A stretch of DNA of 64,000 nt from an uncultured Gammaproteobacteria bacterium (lineage in GTDB: Bacteria > Pseudomonadota > Gammaproteobacteria > HK1). Each line of letters starts with the position of its first letter. Positions within the stretch are counted from its first letter, which is position 1. The stretch spans positions 1,364,001 to 1,428,000 of the forward strand of contig OY282353.1 of NCBI GenBank assembly GCA_958295465.1, written 5' to 3'. Of this stretch, positions 46,133 to 56,801 are shown one piece after another. The position numbers were made by a program, and so were the translations under genes. Below the pieces are notes generated by a model, which did not search any database, was not told where the DNA came from, and saw only the letters and a program-made list of their open reading frames with translations.

Positions 46133-46288
46133 GGACTCTCTGTCGGCCACGAGACGCATCGACCCCGACCTGACCGGGCGTTTCTCAGGAGCTGAATTCG
46201 ACGGAGACCCGTCTCAACATGGATTCTCGCGGTACTTCATCCGCGGAAAGAGAACGACTTCAGGATATCCCCCGGCGGCCATGGTTGG

Positions 46289-47314
46289 TCAATGGCCTGA
46301 CGATTCCGATGGACGATGTCGAGACAGGGTCCGGTCATTGCCGCGCAACGAGACTGCGCGATCGGTCGAGGCATCCTCGGCGCCGGCAAACCAGCGGTAA
46401 GTATCCGCCAGTCCCCTGCGCAGATCGGTCTTCGCCCTCCAACCGAGCCGAGCCAGGCGGGTCACATCCAGACACTTGCGAGGCGTGCCGTCAGGCTTTG
46501 AGCGATCGTATGCCAACCGCCCGTGAAACCCGGTCACTTCCCGGATCGTCAGCGCGAGATCGGCAATGGTGATGTCGCGGCCCGTACCGACATTGATCTG
46601 TTCCTCGCCCGAGTACACCTCCATCAGGTACACGGCCGCATCCGCCAGGTCATCGACGTGCAGGAACTCGCGTCTCGGCGTCCCCGAGCCCCACACCACC
46701 ACCTCGGGACTGCCTGACACCTTTGCCCTGTGCATCTTGTGCATCAGCGCAGGGATCACATGGGCGCTCTGAAGATTGAAGTTGTCGCCGGGCCCGTAGA
46801 GGTTGGTGGGCATGAGGGAGATGTAGTTGCAGCCGTACTGACGCCGGTACGCCTGGCACAGCTTGATGCCCGCGATCTTGGCCACCGCGTACCATTCGTT
46901 GGTCGGCTCCAGCGGACCGGTCAGCAGCGCCCCTTCCACAATCGGCTGTGATGCCATCTTCGGGTAGATGCAGCTCGATCCCAGGAACAGGAGCTTGCCG
47001 ACACCGGCACGGCGGGCGCTCTCGATGACCGCTGATTGAATCGCGAGATTGTCGTAGATGAACTCCGCCGGCCGGGTGCTGTTGGCCTTGATCCCGCCGA
47101 CGCGGGCCGCGGCGAGAAACACCGCGTCCGGTTGCTCCGACCGCATCCATCGCTCCACCTCCTCCTGGCGACGCAGATCCACTCCGGGCCGCGGCGCCGT
47201 CAGGACTTCACAGCCCCGTTGCCGCAAGACCCGGTTGACGGCCGACCCCACCATGCCACGGTGGCCGGCGACGAAGACCCGCTTGCCTTCCAGCGGAAAG
47301 TCCCGGTCAGCCAT
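46289..47314 (-). CDS. fcl: GDP-L-fucose synthase
   Basis: 341 residues. Rossmann motif [27 protein letters not shown] and the catalytic [20 protein letters not shown] (Tyr and Lys). It epimerises and reduces GDP-4-keto-6-deoxymannose to GDP-L-fucose with NADPH. Its start overlaps the gmd stop by 8 bp, so the two enzymes of the pathway are translationally coupled. The stop is 156 bp from the fucosyltransferase start. Confidence 0.96.
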   Translation of the reverse strand: MADRDFPLEGKRVFVAGHRGMVGSAVNRVLRQRGCEVLTAPRPGVDLRRQEEVERWMRSEQPDAVFLAAARVGGIKANSTRPAEFIYDNLAIQSAVIESARRAGVGKLLFLGSSCIYPKMASQPIVEGALLTGPLEPTNEWYAVAKIAGIKLCQAYRRQYGCNYISLMPTNLYGPGDNFNLQSAHVIPALMHKMHRAKVSGSPEVVVWGSGTPRREFLHVDDLADAAVYLMEVYSGEEQINVGTGRDITIADLALTIREVTGFHGRLAYDRSKPDGTPRKCLDVTRLARLGWRAKTDLRRGLADTYRWFAGAEDASTDRAVSLRGNDRTLSRHRPSESSGH

Positions 47315-48377
47315 GCTTGCCGTTCCGCCGTCGTTCCGCGAGTACGGCATCCAGATCGGCCCGGACCATTTCGGAAACGATGCCTCCGAACGTAGACTTC
47401 GGCTCCCATCCCAACACCTCGCGCGCCTTCCTCGCATCACCGACCAGGTGGTCGACCTCGGTCGGCCGAAAATAGCGGGGATCGATCTCCACGCGGACCG
47501 CACCGGTCCGCACATCGCGTCCCTTCTCGCAAACCCCCTCACCGTCCCAAACGATGTCGACGTCCACTTCCTTGAAGGCGGACTCGACGAACTCGCGCAC
47601 CGAGTGGGACTCACCGGTCGCCAGTACGTAGTCGTCCGGGGGGTCGTGGTTGACGATGCGCCACATGCCTTCCACGTAGTCGCGGGCGTGGCCCCAGTCG
47701 CGCCTCGCGTCCAGGTTTCCCAGATAGACCCGGTCCTGCAAGCCGTGGACGATGGAGGCGACCGCCCGGGTGATCTTGCGGGTCACGAAGGTCTCGCCGC
47801 GGGTCGGCCCTTCGTGGTTGAACAGGATGCCGTTGGAGGCATGGATGCCGTACGCTTCGCGATAGTTGACCGTGATCCAGTACGCATACAGCTTGGCGGC
47901 CGCGTAGGGGCTGCGGGGGTAAAATGGCGTTTCCTCGTTTTGCGGTGCAGTCGGCGCGTTTCCGAAGAGTTCCGAGGTCGATGCCTGATAAAAGCGAACG
48001 TCTTCGGTCCGGCCCAGGATACGCAACGCCTCCAGCAGGCGCAGGGTGCCCAGCGCGTCGCTGTTGGCGGTGTACTCCGGGGTCTCGAAGCTTACATGAA
48101 CGTGGCTCTGAGCGGCCAGATTGTAGATTTCATCAGGCCTGACCTCCTGAACCAGCCGGATCAGGTTGGTCGCGTCGGTCAGGTCTCCATAGTGCAGGAA
48201 CAGCCGCGGGTCGGCCTGGTGAGGATCCTCGTAGAGGTGGTCGACCCGCCCGGTATTGAAGGACGAGGATCGGCGCTTGACACCGTGGACCACATAGCCC
48301 TTGCTCAGCAACAGCTCTGCCAGACAGGCTCCGTCCTGGCCCGTCACCCCCGTAATCAACGCCACGCGATCGGCCAT
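47307..48377 (-). CDS. gmd: GDP-mannose 4,6-dehydratase
   Basis: 356 residues. NAD-binding [19 protein letters not shown], the catalytic Thr/Glu/Tyr/Lys set in STSELFG and [19 protein letters not shown], and [11 protein letters not shown]. It starts the GDP-fucose pathway. The start at 48377 is taken because GAGGGG lies 3-8 nt upstream (an ATG at 48389 would add MRGT). It is first in a leftward operon gmd-fcl-GT10-ligase-GT4. Confidence 0.96.
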   Translation of the reverse strand: MADRVALITGVTGQDGACLAELLLSKGYVVHGVKRRSSSFNTGRVDHLYEDPHQADPRLFLHYGDLTDATNLIRLVQEVRPDEIYNLAAQSHVHVSFETPEYTANSDALGTLRLLEALRILGRTEDVRFYQASTSELFGNAPTAPQNEETPFYPRSPYAAAKLYAYWITVNYREAYGIHASNGILFNHEGPTRGETFVTRKITRAVASIVHGLQDRVYLGNLDARRDWGHARDYVEGMWRIVNHDPPDDYVLATGESHSVREFVESAFKEVDVDIVWDGEGVCEKGRDVRTGAVRVEIDPRYFRPTEVDHLVGDARKAREVLGWEPKSTFGGIVSEMVRADLDAVLAERRRNGKHG

Positions 48378-48998
48378 GGTTCCCCTCATGCCTGTTGACG
48401 ATCCCGATCAGCACGCCCGCAGGCATCTCGAGGGACCGACCGATGTTCTGCCGGCATCCGATCATTGCCGTCCCAAGGACGAGCCGGGCAATCGCATATG
48501 AATTTCCGTCTCGTCAATGCCTTATCCCGGTAGCGGTCATTGGGGCGGCCTACAGGCGCTTCTTTCCCACACTGGGCTTGCAAGGTCGCGCTTGAACGGA
48601 TTTACCGACGGGCCACCCGAAGAGCCATAGTGGAATGGAGGAGGCGCGAAGCGCCTTGAATCGACGCGAGCAAGGGCGAGAACGGCTTCAGGAAGAGCAT
48701 CTTGACATACAGGGGCGTCTGTAGTGTAAGTGATTTCGTGCATGACGATGAAGTCAACGAATGCCGAACCACCTTCTTCGTTGCCGTGGAAGAGTGCTCG
48801 ACGAGCATTGCCTCTTCTCCGTGACCGCCAAGGCGATCGTGGAAAGACACCAGACATGGCGGCCGCCGGCCAGCCGCGCCACGAGTCTGCCGGGCTTGGG
48901 GCCGGCAGCCGGCTTCGCCGCGCAGAAGCACCGGGCGAGGGCAAGGCGCGGCACCGGTGCTGGTACCGGCGGCTGAACGCCGGGCGGGTCTGCGCGAC
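48378..48998. other. Intergenic region with one rightward promoter candidate
   Basis: About 620 bp between divergent genes. No supported gene. TTGACA (48702-48707), 17 nt, TGTAAG (48725-48730) would point right toward the DUF6165 gene, leaving a leader of about 260 nt. On the reverse strand near 48640-48790 there are open frames (for example FVDFIVMHEITYTTDAPV) that I cannot assign and do not annotate. Confidence 0.4.
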
Positions 48999-49394
48999 GT
49001 GAGCGAACGGATCCTCGTTGAAATCGGCGCGGGTGAGCTGATCGACAAGATCACGATCCTCCAGATCAAGTCCGATCGCATGACGGACGCAGCAAAGCTC
49101 GCCAACGTCAGGCGCGAGCTGGGCGTTCTCAACGCTACGCGCGATGTATCGCTGCATGCGTCGGCCGAGCTATCCGCACTTGAATCGGATCTCAAGGCGA
49201 TCAACAACGCACTTTGGCAGATCGAGGACGACATTCGTGCGTGCGAAGCGGGGCGTGATTTCGGACCAGGATTCATCAAGCTCGCGCGCGCCGTATATAC
49301 ATGCAACGACCGTCGAGCCGCGATCAAGAAAGAGATCAACCTGCTCACGGGCTCCTCATTGATCGAAGAGAAGTCCTACGCTGGTGCTCGCTGA
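48999..49394 (+). CDS. DUF6165 protein
   Basis: 131 residues: ILVEIGAGELIDKITILQIK, then LANVRRELGVLNATRDVSLH, WQIEDDIRACEAGRDFGPGF and RAVYTCNDRRAAIKKEINLL. These are the hallmarks of DUF6165, an all-helical protein found in LPS and capsule loci with no known reaction. The start is a GTG at 48999; an upstream ATG frame is Arg-rich and unlikely. Its stop overlaps that of the facing GT9 gene by 19 bp. Confidence 0.8.
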   Translation: MSERILVEIGAGELIDKITILQIKSDRMTDAAKLANVRRELGVLNATRDVSLHASAELSALESDLKAINNALWQIEDDIRACEAGRDFGPGFIKLARAVYTCNDRRAAIKKEINLLTGSSLIEEKSYAGAR

Positions 49395-50353
49395 GCCCCA
49401 AGTCTCGCCCCGACCGTCTCGAAGACACGTTCGGCGTCGAGCTGTGACAGATCCGGCACCTCCATGACTTCGAGCCGGCGGTCTATGCAGGTGAGGCGCG
49501 CGGCCGTATGAGAGCCGTGTAGCGCCAGACCCCGGGCGCCGCAATGCGCGGCGAGATGTGTGGGTCCGGTGTCGTTGCCGACGACGAATCCGGCACGTGT
49601 GGCGAGGCCGGCGATCTGGAACAGGCTCAGGCAGCCGCCGTGTTCGGTCAGGGTAATGGCGGGCAGTGATCGGCAAAGGTCCATCTCGTCGGGTCCCGGC
49701 GCTGTGACTACCTGGCGGCCTTGCTCGATGAGAAGCTCCGTCAGGCGAGCGTAATGCGGCCAGCGCTTTTGCGGGTGACGCGCGGATGCGCCCGGGATCA
49801 GGAAAACGAAGCCATCCGATACGCCGTGCGCATCGAGGATCCCGCTGACGTCGTCGACCATCCATCTGAGATCCGGCTGCCGGCAGTGTGGCGTAGCTAC
49901 TCCGGCATCGGTCAACTGCCCGGCTAACCTGTCAAGAACGGGGATCGTTTTGAAACGATCCGTGCGATAGGGAAGGCTGCAGCCTGGCGCTGTGCCCGAC
50001 CACAGGATCGGCTGACGCATCCAGCGAAAGTACATCGCGGTTCGGTTGCTGTTTTGAAGATCGTATACGAGGTCGTAGTCCGAGGCGCGCAGGCGCCGGC
50101 GCAGCTCCAGCAGATAAGGAAGCTGCCATCGAGGTTTGCGCCGGTCGATCTCGACAACGTCGACGTGCGGACATCGTTCGAAAATCGCCGCGTACTCCGG
50201 GGTCGTGAGCGCGGTGATCCTGGCCTTCGAGTGGTGTAGCCGAATGTCGTGCAGGGCACCTTCGGCCAGCACGACGTCGCCAAACGCCCCGAGTTTGATG
50301 ACCAGGAGTTTGCAGGCGGCCCGAACCAACTCGTACATTCCAGGGTCAGTCAT
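49376..50353 (-). CDS. GT9-family (heptosyltransferase-like) glycosyltransferase
   Basis: 325 residues. N-terminal LLVIKLGAFGDVVLAEGALH and C-terminal FVVGNDTGPTHLAAHCGARG are diagnostic for GT9. Members add heptose to lipid A-core or related sugars. Start uncertain: ATG 50353 is chosen for length, but no ribosome-binding site is visible; the ATG at 50371 is equally possible. Ends tail-to-tail with the DUF6165 gene. Confidence 0.88.
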   Translation of the reverse strand: MTDPGMYELVRAACKLLVIKLGAFGDVVLAEGALHDIRLHHSKARITALTTPEYAAIFERCPHVDVVEIDRRKPRWQLPYLLELRRRLRASDYDLVYDLQNSNRTAMYFRWMRQPILWSGTAPGCSLPYRTDRFKTIPVLDRLAGQLTDAGVATPHCRQPDLRWMVDDVSGILDAHGVSDGFVFLIPGASARHPQKRWPHYARLTELLIEQGRQVVTAPGPDEMDLCRSLPAITLTEHGGCLSLFQIAGLATRAGFVVGNDTGPTHLAAHCGARGLALHGSHTAARLTCIDRRLEVMEVPDLSQLDAERVFETVGARLGAQRAPA

Positions 50354-50494
50354 GTCTGGCCGCAGGCTCATGGAGGCAGACGAAAGCGACGCCGAGCCAT
50401 TCCCGGTGCAGGCAATGGTTGGAGCTCGTTCCCGACCCGGAGATCCTGCCACCGCCCACCGCAGAGCGTACCTCCAACAACAGGGGCTCTTGAT

Positions 50495-51430
50495 TCAACG
50501 CACTCCGGTCCGCCGGCGCAGCAGCGCCGCATCGTACACCGGCGGCGCTCCCGGCGGCCGGGTCTTGAAGCGCCGGTGGATCCACAGGTACTGCTCGATG
50601 CTGCGTGCGATCTGGCCTTCGAGCACTCCGTTCAGACGCTCGGCGTCGGCCGGATCGTCACCCGTCGGAAAACCATCGAGGGCCGGTCCGAGCACCACGT
50701 CCCACCCCGAATCGTCCGTGCGGCGATACGACGCGTACGGAACGATTCTCGCACCACTTTTTCGCGCGAGCCAGGCGGTCGCGGTGGTGGTCGATGCACG
50801 CTCGGCGAAGAATCGGGCGAAGACACGACGGCGGCCGCCGTAGTCCTGGTCGGGCGCGTACCACAGGATACGATTTCGACCCAGGTACCGGACCATCGCC
50901 CTGGCGTCCTTGTGCGCGACCAACGCTGAAAGATAACGCCCGCGGCCGGCGCGAAGCATCGAGTCCCACCAGGGATCGTTGTCCGGCCGGTAGGTCGCTC
51001 CGACCTCGAAGCGCGACGCGAGGATGCGTCCCCCGAGCTCGAACGTGGTGAAGTGTCCCCCGAACAGAATCACCCCTCTTCCATGGGACAACGCCGCCTC
51101 CAGATGTTCGGAGCCGACGATTCGGGACCGCGCCGCAATCTGCTCATCGCGTCCCCACCATGCGAGCGCGACTTCGACGAGTCCGAGTCCCAGGGAGCGG
51201 AAATGGCGGCGCACGATGCGCAAGCGGGCCGGCTCGGCCAGCCGGGGAAAGCAAAGCGCGACATTCCTCTCCGCGATTTTTCGACGCCGGCGCATGAGCC
51301 GGTACAACAACCCGCCCGCCGCATCGCCGAACGCGCACTGAACCTGCCAGGGCAGGCGCACGACGCCGCGCATCGTATACAGGGCGCATTGCGACAGGAC
51401 GCGGCGGAACACCGGGACTACCCGCCGCAC
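50495..51430 (-). CDS. LpxL/HtrB-type lipid A acyltransferase
   Basis: 311 residues. The acyltransferase motif is FGGHFTTFELGGRILASRFE (His-x4-Glu), with APDQDYGGRRRVFARFFAER further on, both typical of the late acyltransferases that add secondary chains to lipid A. The N-terminal hydrophobic anchor is weak. Whether it is LpxL- or LpxM-like cannot be told. It is leftward, 141 bp ahead of the GT9 gene and possibly co-transcribed. Confidence 0.88.
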   Translation of the reverse strand: MRRVVPVFRRVLSQCALYTMRGVVRLPWQVQCAFGDAAGGLLYRLMRRRRKIAERNVALCFPRLAEPARLRIVRRHFRSLGLGLVEVALAWWGRDEQIAARSRIVGSEHLEAALSHGRGVILFGGHFTTFELGGRILASRFEVGATYRPDNDPWWDSMLRAGRGRYLSALVAHKDARAMVRYLGRNRILWYAPDQDYGGRRRVFARFFAERASTTTATAWLARKSGARIVPYASYRRTDDSGWDVVLGPALDGFPTGDDPADAERLNGVLEGQIARSIEQYLWIHRRFKTRPPGAPPVYDAALLRRRTGVR

Positions 51431-51641
51431 CGTGCCGCAACGGTGCAGTTCGCCACGACCGGGCTCGGGGCACCGTTCAGCACAGGGAAAACCGTCCGCC
51501 GCGACATCGATGGACTACTCGCAGAGCCTGGAGCATCCGAACATCGGGTTGATCCGTCGTTTGCCGCCGATGATCCGAGGATGCTTCGTGCTGTCAACCG
51601 GTTGCCGGCCCGCCGGTCTGCGACGTCTCCCGACCCTGTGC

Positions 51642-53030
51642 TCACTTTCCGATGCAGAAGCTCGAGAAGATGTGCGCGAGCAGATCGTCGGCCGCGAACG
51701 CTCCGGTGATCTCGCCGAGGGCATCCTGCGCTTCGCGAAGCTCTTCGGCGACGAGCTCGCCGGCATTGTCCGCGACCAGCCGGCTCCGTGCACGATCGAA
51801 CGCCGCGAGCGCCCGGACCAGCGCGTCCACGTGACGCCGGCGCGCCATGAATACGTCCTCGCAGACCGCCGGGCCACGGGTCACGCGCTCGACGATCGCT
51901 TCCTCGAGCTCGGCGAGCCCAATCCCCTTGAGGGCGGAAACTCGCGCCGTCAGCGTCCGATCTTCGCCGACTGTCACACCGGGTCGACGGCCGCTCAGAT
52001 CGATCTTGTTCCGCACCACGATGCGCGCCGGGGCGGCAGCGGCGCGCTGCACAAGCGTCCGGTCCGAATCGCCGGCGGCGTCGCGATCGTCGGTGACCAC
52101 GAGCACCAGATCCGCGTCGTCCATCGCGCGTGCCGCTCGTTCGACGCCGATGCGCTCCACCGGATCCGACGTCTCCCGAAACCCCGCGGTGTCGTGGACG
52201 TCGAACGGGACGCCGGCGATGACCACCCGCTCGCGCACCGGATCCCGCGTCGTGCCGGGAATGTCGGTCACGATCGCAGTGTCGGTGCGCGCGAGCCGGT
52301 TGAGCAGACTCGATTTCCCGACGTTCGGTGCGCCCGCGATCACCAGCTTGACACCGTTGCGCAGCACTGCGCCGCGTTGGGAGTCGGCGAGGGTCGCCGC
52401 GACCCTGTCGCGCAGCGCCGCAAGGTGCGCCGCCGTCTCGGGCATCCCGAGGAGGTCGAGCTCTTCGTCCGGAAAGTCGATTGACGCCTCGATGAACGAA
52501 CGCAACTCGATGAGCGCATCGCGATGGCCCTCGATGGTTCGCGAGAACTCGCCCGAGAGCGATCGACGCGCGCACCGCACCGCCGACGCGGATGCGCCGT
52601 CGATGAGATCGGCGATCGCCTCGGCCTGCGCCAGATCGATGCGATCGTTGAGAAAGGCGCGCAACGTGAACTCGCCTGCCTTGGCCGGTCGAGCCCCAAG
52701 CTCGCAGACGCGCTCCAGCATCATGCGCGAGACGACGACCCCGCCGTGGCCGTGCAGTTCGAGGACGTCTTCGCCGGTGAACGACCCCGGGGCCTCGAAC
52801 CGCAGCGCGAGACCGTCATCGATCACCCCCCCGGAGCCATCCCTGAACCGAACGTAGACCGCGCTCCGTGGGGCCGGCACCCGGCCGAGGATGCGATGCG
52901 CGACCTCGACGACCAACGGCCCCGAGACGCGCACGATCGCGATGCCGCCCCGTCCGGGCGGGGTCGCGATCGCGGCGATGGTGTCGCCGGCGCCCGGGTG
53001 GCTCACCGGTCGAGCGGGCCCGGCTGCCAC
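51642..53030 (-). CDS. mnmE: tRNA U34 modification GTPase
   Basis: 462 residues. With MnmG it adds the aminomethyl group to U34 in the tRNA wobble position. N-terminal TIAAIATPPGRGGIAIVRVS binds folate; the GTPase domain has GAPNVGKSSLLNRL (G1), DTAGFRE (G3) and NKID (G4); the C-terminus ends FCIGK with the essential Cys. The start is a GTG at 53030 or the GTG at 53006, which would give the usual spacing before TIAAI. It is 10 nt behind yidC. Confidence 0.95.
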   Translation of the reverse strand: MAAGPARPVSHPGAGDTIAAIATPPGRGGIAIVRVSGPLVVEVAHRILGRVPAPRSAVYVRFRDGSGGVIDDGLALRFEAPGSFTGEDVLELHGHGGVVVSRMMLERVCELGARPAKAGEFTLRAFLNDRIDLAQAEAIADLIDGASASAVRCARRSLSGEFSRTIEGHRDALIELRSFIEASIDFPDEELDLLGMPETAAHLAALRDRVAATLADSQRGAVLRNGVKLVIAGAPNVGKSSLLNRLARTDTAIVTDIPGTTRDPVRERVVIAGVPFDVHDTAGFRETSDPVERIGVERAARAMDDADLVLVVTDDRDAAGDSDRTLVQRAAAAPARIVVRNKIDLSGRRPGVTVGEDRTLTARVSALKGIGLAELEEAIVERVTRGPAVCEDVFMARRRHVDALVRALAAFDRARSRLVADNAGELVAEELREAQDALGEITGAFAADDLLAHIFSSFCIGK

Positions 53031-53040
53031 TCACGAAGTA

Positions 53041-54717
53041 TCAGCCGTCGCCGACGATCTTCTTCGTGATGACCCATTGCTGAATGATCGACAATACGTT
53101 GTTGACGAACCAGTAGAGCACGAGGCCCGACGGGAAGAAGAGGAAGAAGAACGTGAAGACGAACGGCAGCGCCATCATGATCTTCGCCTGCATCGGGTCG
53201 GGCGGGGTCGGGTTGAGCTTTTGCTGGATCAGCATCGTGATGCCCATCAGGACCGGCAGCACGAAGTACGGATCGTGAAGGCTGAGATCGTCGAGCCAGC
53301 CGATGAACGACGCCTGGCGCAACTCGACGCTTTCCAGCAACACCCAGTACAGTGCGATGAACACCGGGATCTGGACGAGGATCGGCAGGCATCCGCCGAG
53401 AGGGTTGATCTTCTCCTCGCGATAGAGCTCCATCATCGCCTGGTTCATACGCTGCTTGTCTGCGGAATAACGCTCGCGCAACGCAGTGATGCGGGGTTGG
53501 AGCTTGCGCATCCTCGCCATCGACTTGTAGCTCGCGGCGGAGAGCTGAAAGAACGCCAGCTTGATCAGGATCGTCAGGATGATGATCGCCCAGCCCCAGT
53601 TGCCGACGAAGCCGTGGATCCAGCTCAACAGCCAGAACAGCGGCTCGGCGATCAGCCACAGCCACCCGTAGTCCACGGTCCGCTCCAGGTGCGGAGCCAC
53701 CTCCTGCAGGCGGTCCTGAATCTTCGGTCCGACGTAGAAAGCGAATATGAACCGGCCGGTGCCGCCGGATGGAACCGTGCGGGTCGGGCTGACGACCCCG
53801 ATCGCGAAACGGCCGTTCGTCAGGCTCTTCGAGTAGTAGTGGTTGGTCTGCTGCGCATCGGGAACCCAGGCCGCGGCGAAGTAGTGCTGAATCATCGCCA
53901 CCCAGCCGCCGGCGACGTCGCGGGCGACGTCCTGGCTCGCCATGTCCGAAAAATCGACTTTCTCGTAGAGCTTCTCCGGCCCGGACAGTATTCCCCCGGT
54001 GTACGTATAGGTCCGGAACAGCCCGCCGCTGCTCTCCGGCTCGCCACGCTGGAGCTGGCCGTACAGCGCACCGTGCCATTCCTCGTCGCTTCCGTTGACG
54101 ACGTCGACCTGCACGTCGACGACGTAGCGGTCCCGCGCGAAGCGATAGGTGCGGGTGACCTCGACGCCGTCATCCGACCGCCAGCGCAATGGAACATCGA
54201 TGCCGTCCATGCCGTCGGCCAACTCGTAGGCGTTCGCGTCGAACTCGAACTGCGCGTGGTGGTTCGGCGCCGAACGTGGTCCGGTGAGCCCGGACTGGGC
54301 AACGAAGTAGCGTTGCGGGTCACCGTCGTCGAGCAACCGGAAGGGGTCCTCCGGCTTGTCGTTGGAGACGGGATAGGACCGAAGGTCGACCCGTGCGATG
54401 GTTCCCCCTCGGGTATCGATCTCCACCGCAAGCACGTCGGTGGTCACCTTGATCTTCCGGCCGTGCCCGGAATCGCCGGCGTCATCGGCCGGCGTCGGGG
54501 CGACCGTGGCCGTGGTCCGAGCCGATTGCGGCGCTTGCGGGACATCGGCACCCGGCGATGCGGAATCGCTCGGCCCGGCGTCGGACGCCGGCTGCTCGGG
54601 GCTCACCGGCGGGGACGGCTTCGGCCCGTAGTCGCGCTGCCACGCATCCCATAGCAGAAACGCCACCACACCCAGCGCGATGATCAGTGCCATGCGGATC
54701 TGCTCGATCGCCATCAT
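53041..54717 (-). CDS. yidC: Membrane protein insertase YidC
   Basis: 558 residues. One N-terminal membrane segment (MALIIALGVVAFLLWDAW), a Pro/Ser-rich linker, the periplasmic P1 domain (about 70-340), then five membrane segments including WGWAIIILTILIKLAFFQLS and FVFTFFFLFFPSGLVLYWFV. The inner-groove Arg lies on the cytoplasmic side (KLQPRITALRERYSADKQRM). Its start overlaps the rnpA stop by 4 bp (ATGA). yidD, which usually lies between them, is missing. Confidence 0.96.
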   Translation of the reverse strand: MMAIEQIRMALIIALGVVAFLLWDAWQRDYGPKPSPPVSPEQPASDAGPSDSASPGADVPQAPQSARTTATVAPTPADDAGDSGHGRKIKVTTDVLAVEIDTRGGTIARVDLRSYPVSNDKPEDPFRLLDDGDPQRYFVAQSGLTGPRSAPNHHAQFEFDANAYELADGMDGIDVPLRWRSDDGVEVTRTYRFARDRYVVDVQVDVVNGSDEEWHGALYGQLQRGEPESSGGLFRTYTYTGGILSGPEKLYEKVDFSDMASQDVARDVAGGWVAMIQHYFAAAWVPDAQQTNHYYSKSLTNGRFAIGVVSPTRTVPSGGTGRFIFAFYVGPKIQDRLQEVAPHLERTVDYGWLWLIAEPLFWLLSWIHGFVGNWGWAIIILTILIKLAFFQLSAASYKSMARMRKLQPRITALRERYSADKQRMNQAMMELYREEKINPLGGCLPILVQIPVFIALYWVLLESVELRQASFIGWLDDLSLHDPYFVLPVLMGITMLIQQKLNPTPPDPMQAKIMMALPFVFTFFFLFFPSGLVLYWFVNNVLSIIQQWVITKKIVGDG

Positions 54718-55139
54718 GCGCCTCTCTGTCCGCTACCGCGCCCGGTGCGGTGCGCCAACCGCACGACACGCTCCCACTGCTGTGCCAACAGCTCCCTGAA
54801 GCGCTTCGAATCCATCTTCTCCGCCCCCGGGTTGACGATCACCACGACGTCGAGCCCACCGAGGCGTCCGGCATGGTGGCGAAAACTCTCCCGGATCCGG
54901 CGCTTCAGCCGGTGGCGGGCCACGGCACGCCGCGCGGAGCGGCGCGCGACGGCGAGTCCAAGTCTGGGATGGTTCACGCCGTTGGGACGCACGACGGTCG
55001 TCACGACCCGCGCGTTCAACCGGATGCCGCCGGAGAAGACCTTTGCGAAATCTTTCCGCCGTCGCAGCCGATGCTTCGGCCGGAACCGCCGATCGGTGGA
55101 ATTGCGCTCAGGCGGAGAGTCTGTTTCGTCCCTTCGCAC
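54714..55139 (-). CDS. rnpA: RNase P protein component
   Basis: 141 residues. RNase P fold motif: [20 protein letters not shown], then [12 protein letters not shown] and [20 protein letters not shown] with RIRESFRHH, the conserved RNA-binding helix. There is no ATG near the homology start; a GTG at 55139 is the best candidate and lies inside the 3' end of rpmH, so the two genes overlap by 32 bp. About 20 residues precede the fold. Confidence 0.88.
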   Translation of the reverse strand: MRRDETDSPPERNSTDRRFRPKHRLRRRKDFAKVFSGGIRLNARVVTTVVRPNGVNHPRLGLAVARRSARRAVARHRLKRRIRESFRHHAGRLGGLDVVVIVNPGAEKMDSKRFRELLAQQWERVVRLAHRTGRGSGQRGA

Positions 55140-55242
55140 GCCGCGCGCTGAGGATCCGCCGACCTGCCTTGGTGGCCATTCGAGCCCGGAAGCCATGACG
55201 CCGCTTGCGTTTGAGGTTGCTCGGCTGAAATGTGCGTTTCAT
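55108..55242 (-). CDS. rpmH: Ribosomal protein L34
   Basis: 44 residues, [20 protein letters not shown] then [20 protein letters not shown] and RLSA. Sequence and length match L34 without doubt. Too short to be found by length filters. It lies between rnpA and dnaA, divergent from dnaA, as in most gammaproteobacteria. Confidence 0.97.
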   Translation of the reverse strand: MKRTFQPSNLKRKRRHGFRARMATKAGRRILSARRAKGRNRLSA

Positions 55243-55374
55243 CGTACCGTATCCATTCCGGTGAAAAGCCGCTGAAGATCAGGGGATCGGCATGCAACCG
55301 AAGGCGGCGGAATCTACAGGCGGGCGCCGGGCAGTGTCAATTCAACCGGAAAGGTCTGCGATTTTCGCCCTTCG

Positions 55375-55402
55375 TTTGGTCATGCCGGACAACCGGTATA
55401 CA
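55375..55402 (+). promoter_or_regulatory. Candidate dnaA promoter
   Basis: TATACA (55397-55402) is a good -10 about 55 nt before the dnaA GTG; the matching -35 (TTTGGT at 55375-55380, 16-nt spacer) is poor. Only a candidate. Confidence 0.3.
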
Positions 55403-55457
55403 CTGCATCCTCCCGCCTCCGCATCACCCAGCAGCCGCCATCGGGAGGACCGGAAGG

Positions 55458-56801
55458 GTGTCAACGACCTGGGAGCGTTGTCTCGATCGTCTTGAAGTCG
55501 ATCTGACTCCGGAACAGTTCAACACGTGGATCCGCCCCCTCCATGCCGTCGAGGATGGATCGATCCTGCGGCTGCTCGCACCGAACCACTTCGTCAGCGA
55601 CTGGGTCAGCAAGCACTTCCTCGATCGGATCAGGAAGATCATCCGCCGATGTGAATCCGCGGAGACGAACGTCACCGTGCACGTCGGGAGCCGTGAATCC
55701 CCATCCCCCATCGACGGCGGGACAGACGGGACAACGGTCAAGGCGTCCCTTCCGGACATCCGTCACAACCTGCCTTCGGCCACCGGACTGCGTGCCGAAT
55801 TCACCTTCGACAACTTCGTCGAAGGCAAGTCCAACCAGATGGCCCGCGCGGCTTCGATGCAGGTCGCGTCGAGTCCCGACGATACCGACGACAATCCCCT
55901 GTTCATCTACGGCGGCACCGGGCTCGGCAAGACACATCTCATGCACGCCATCGGCAACCGGCTGCTGGAGGAGAACCCGGGCGCCAACGTCGTGTACCTG
56001 CACTCGGAACAATTCGTCGCAGACATGGTCACCGCGCTTCAACACAATAAAATCAATCAGTTCAAGAAACGCTACCGCTCGGTGGATACACTGCTGATCG
56101 ACGATATCCAGTTCTTTGCCGGGAAGGAGCGGTCCCAGGAGGAATTTTTCCATACATTCAACAGGTTGCTCGATAGAGAAAGCATCGTGGTGCTGACCAG
56201 CGATCGATACCCGAAAGAAATTCACGGCCTCGAAAATCGACTCAAGACCCGGTTCGGCGGGGGCCTGTCCATCGCCGTCGAGCCTCCGGAGCTCGAGACC
56301 CGCGCGGCCATCCTGATGAACAAGGCGGCGGCGACGGATACCGCCGTCCCGGATGAAGTCGCGTTCTTCATCGCACAACGGATGCAGTCGAACGTCCGTG
56401 AACTCGAAGGGGCATTGCGTCGCGTCATTGCCAATGCGAAGTTCACGGGACGCGCGGTCACGATCGACTTGGCCAAGGAGGCGTTGCGCGACCTCCTGGC
56501 GTTGCAGGAGAGGCTGGTCACCACGGAAAATATCCAGCGTACCGTCGCGCAGTACTTCAAGATCCGTGTCAACGATCTCACCTCGCGGCGCAAGAGCCGG
56601 TCCGTCACACGGCCAAGGCACATCGCGATGGCGCTTGCCAAGGAGTTGACGAATCACAGCCTGCCCGAGATCGGGGCCGCTTTCGGTGGCCGGGATCACA
56701 CGACCGTCCTGTATGCCTGCCGGAAAATCACCAAGTTACGCGAACTGGACGTAACGACGGCTGACGACTACACCGCGCTGCTGCGGATACTGACCACGTG
56801 A
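55458..56801 (+). CDS. dnaA: Replication initiator DnaA
   Basis: 447 residues. Domain I ([26 protein letters not shown]), short linker, then the AAA+ domain with Walker [18 protein letters not shown] and Walker [21 protein letters not shown], and domain IV with [20 protein letters not shown] and [15 protein letters not shown], the DnaA-box-binding signature. The start is a GTG at 55458 with GGAGGACCGGAAG just ahead. It binds the boxes in the gap that follows and opens the origin. Confidence 0.97.
   Translation: MSTTWERCLDRLEVDLTPEQFNTWIRPLHAVEDGSILRLLAPNHFVSDWVSKHFLDRIRKIIRRCESAETNVTVHVGSRESPSPIDGGTDGTTVKASLPDIRHNLPSATGLRAEFTFDNFVEGKSNQMARAASMQVASSPDDTDDNPLFIYGGTGLGKTHLMHAIGNRLLEENPGANVVYLHSEQFVADMVTALQHNKINQFKKRYRSVDTLLIDDIQFFAGKERSQEEFFHTFNRLLDRESIVVLTSDRYPKEIHGLENRLKTRFGGGLSIAVEPPELETRAAILMNKAAATDTAVPDEVAFFIAQRMQSNVRELEGALRRVIANAKFTGRAVTIDLAKEALRDLLALQERLVTTENIQRTVAQYFKIRVNDLTSRRKSRSVTRPRHIAMALAKELTNHSLPEIGAAFGGRDHTTVLYACRKITKLRELDVTTADDYTALLRILTT

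Noticed and set aside
48602..49157. Leftward frames in the gmd-DUF6165 gap
   Set aside because: Some stretches look protein-like but no family could be recognised and the longer ones run antisense to the DUF6165 gene.
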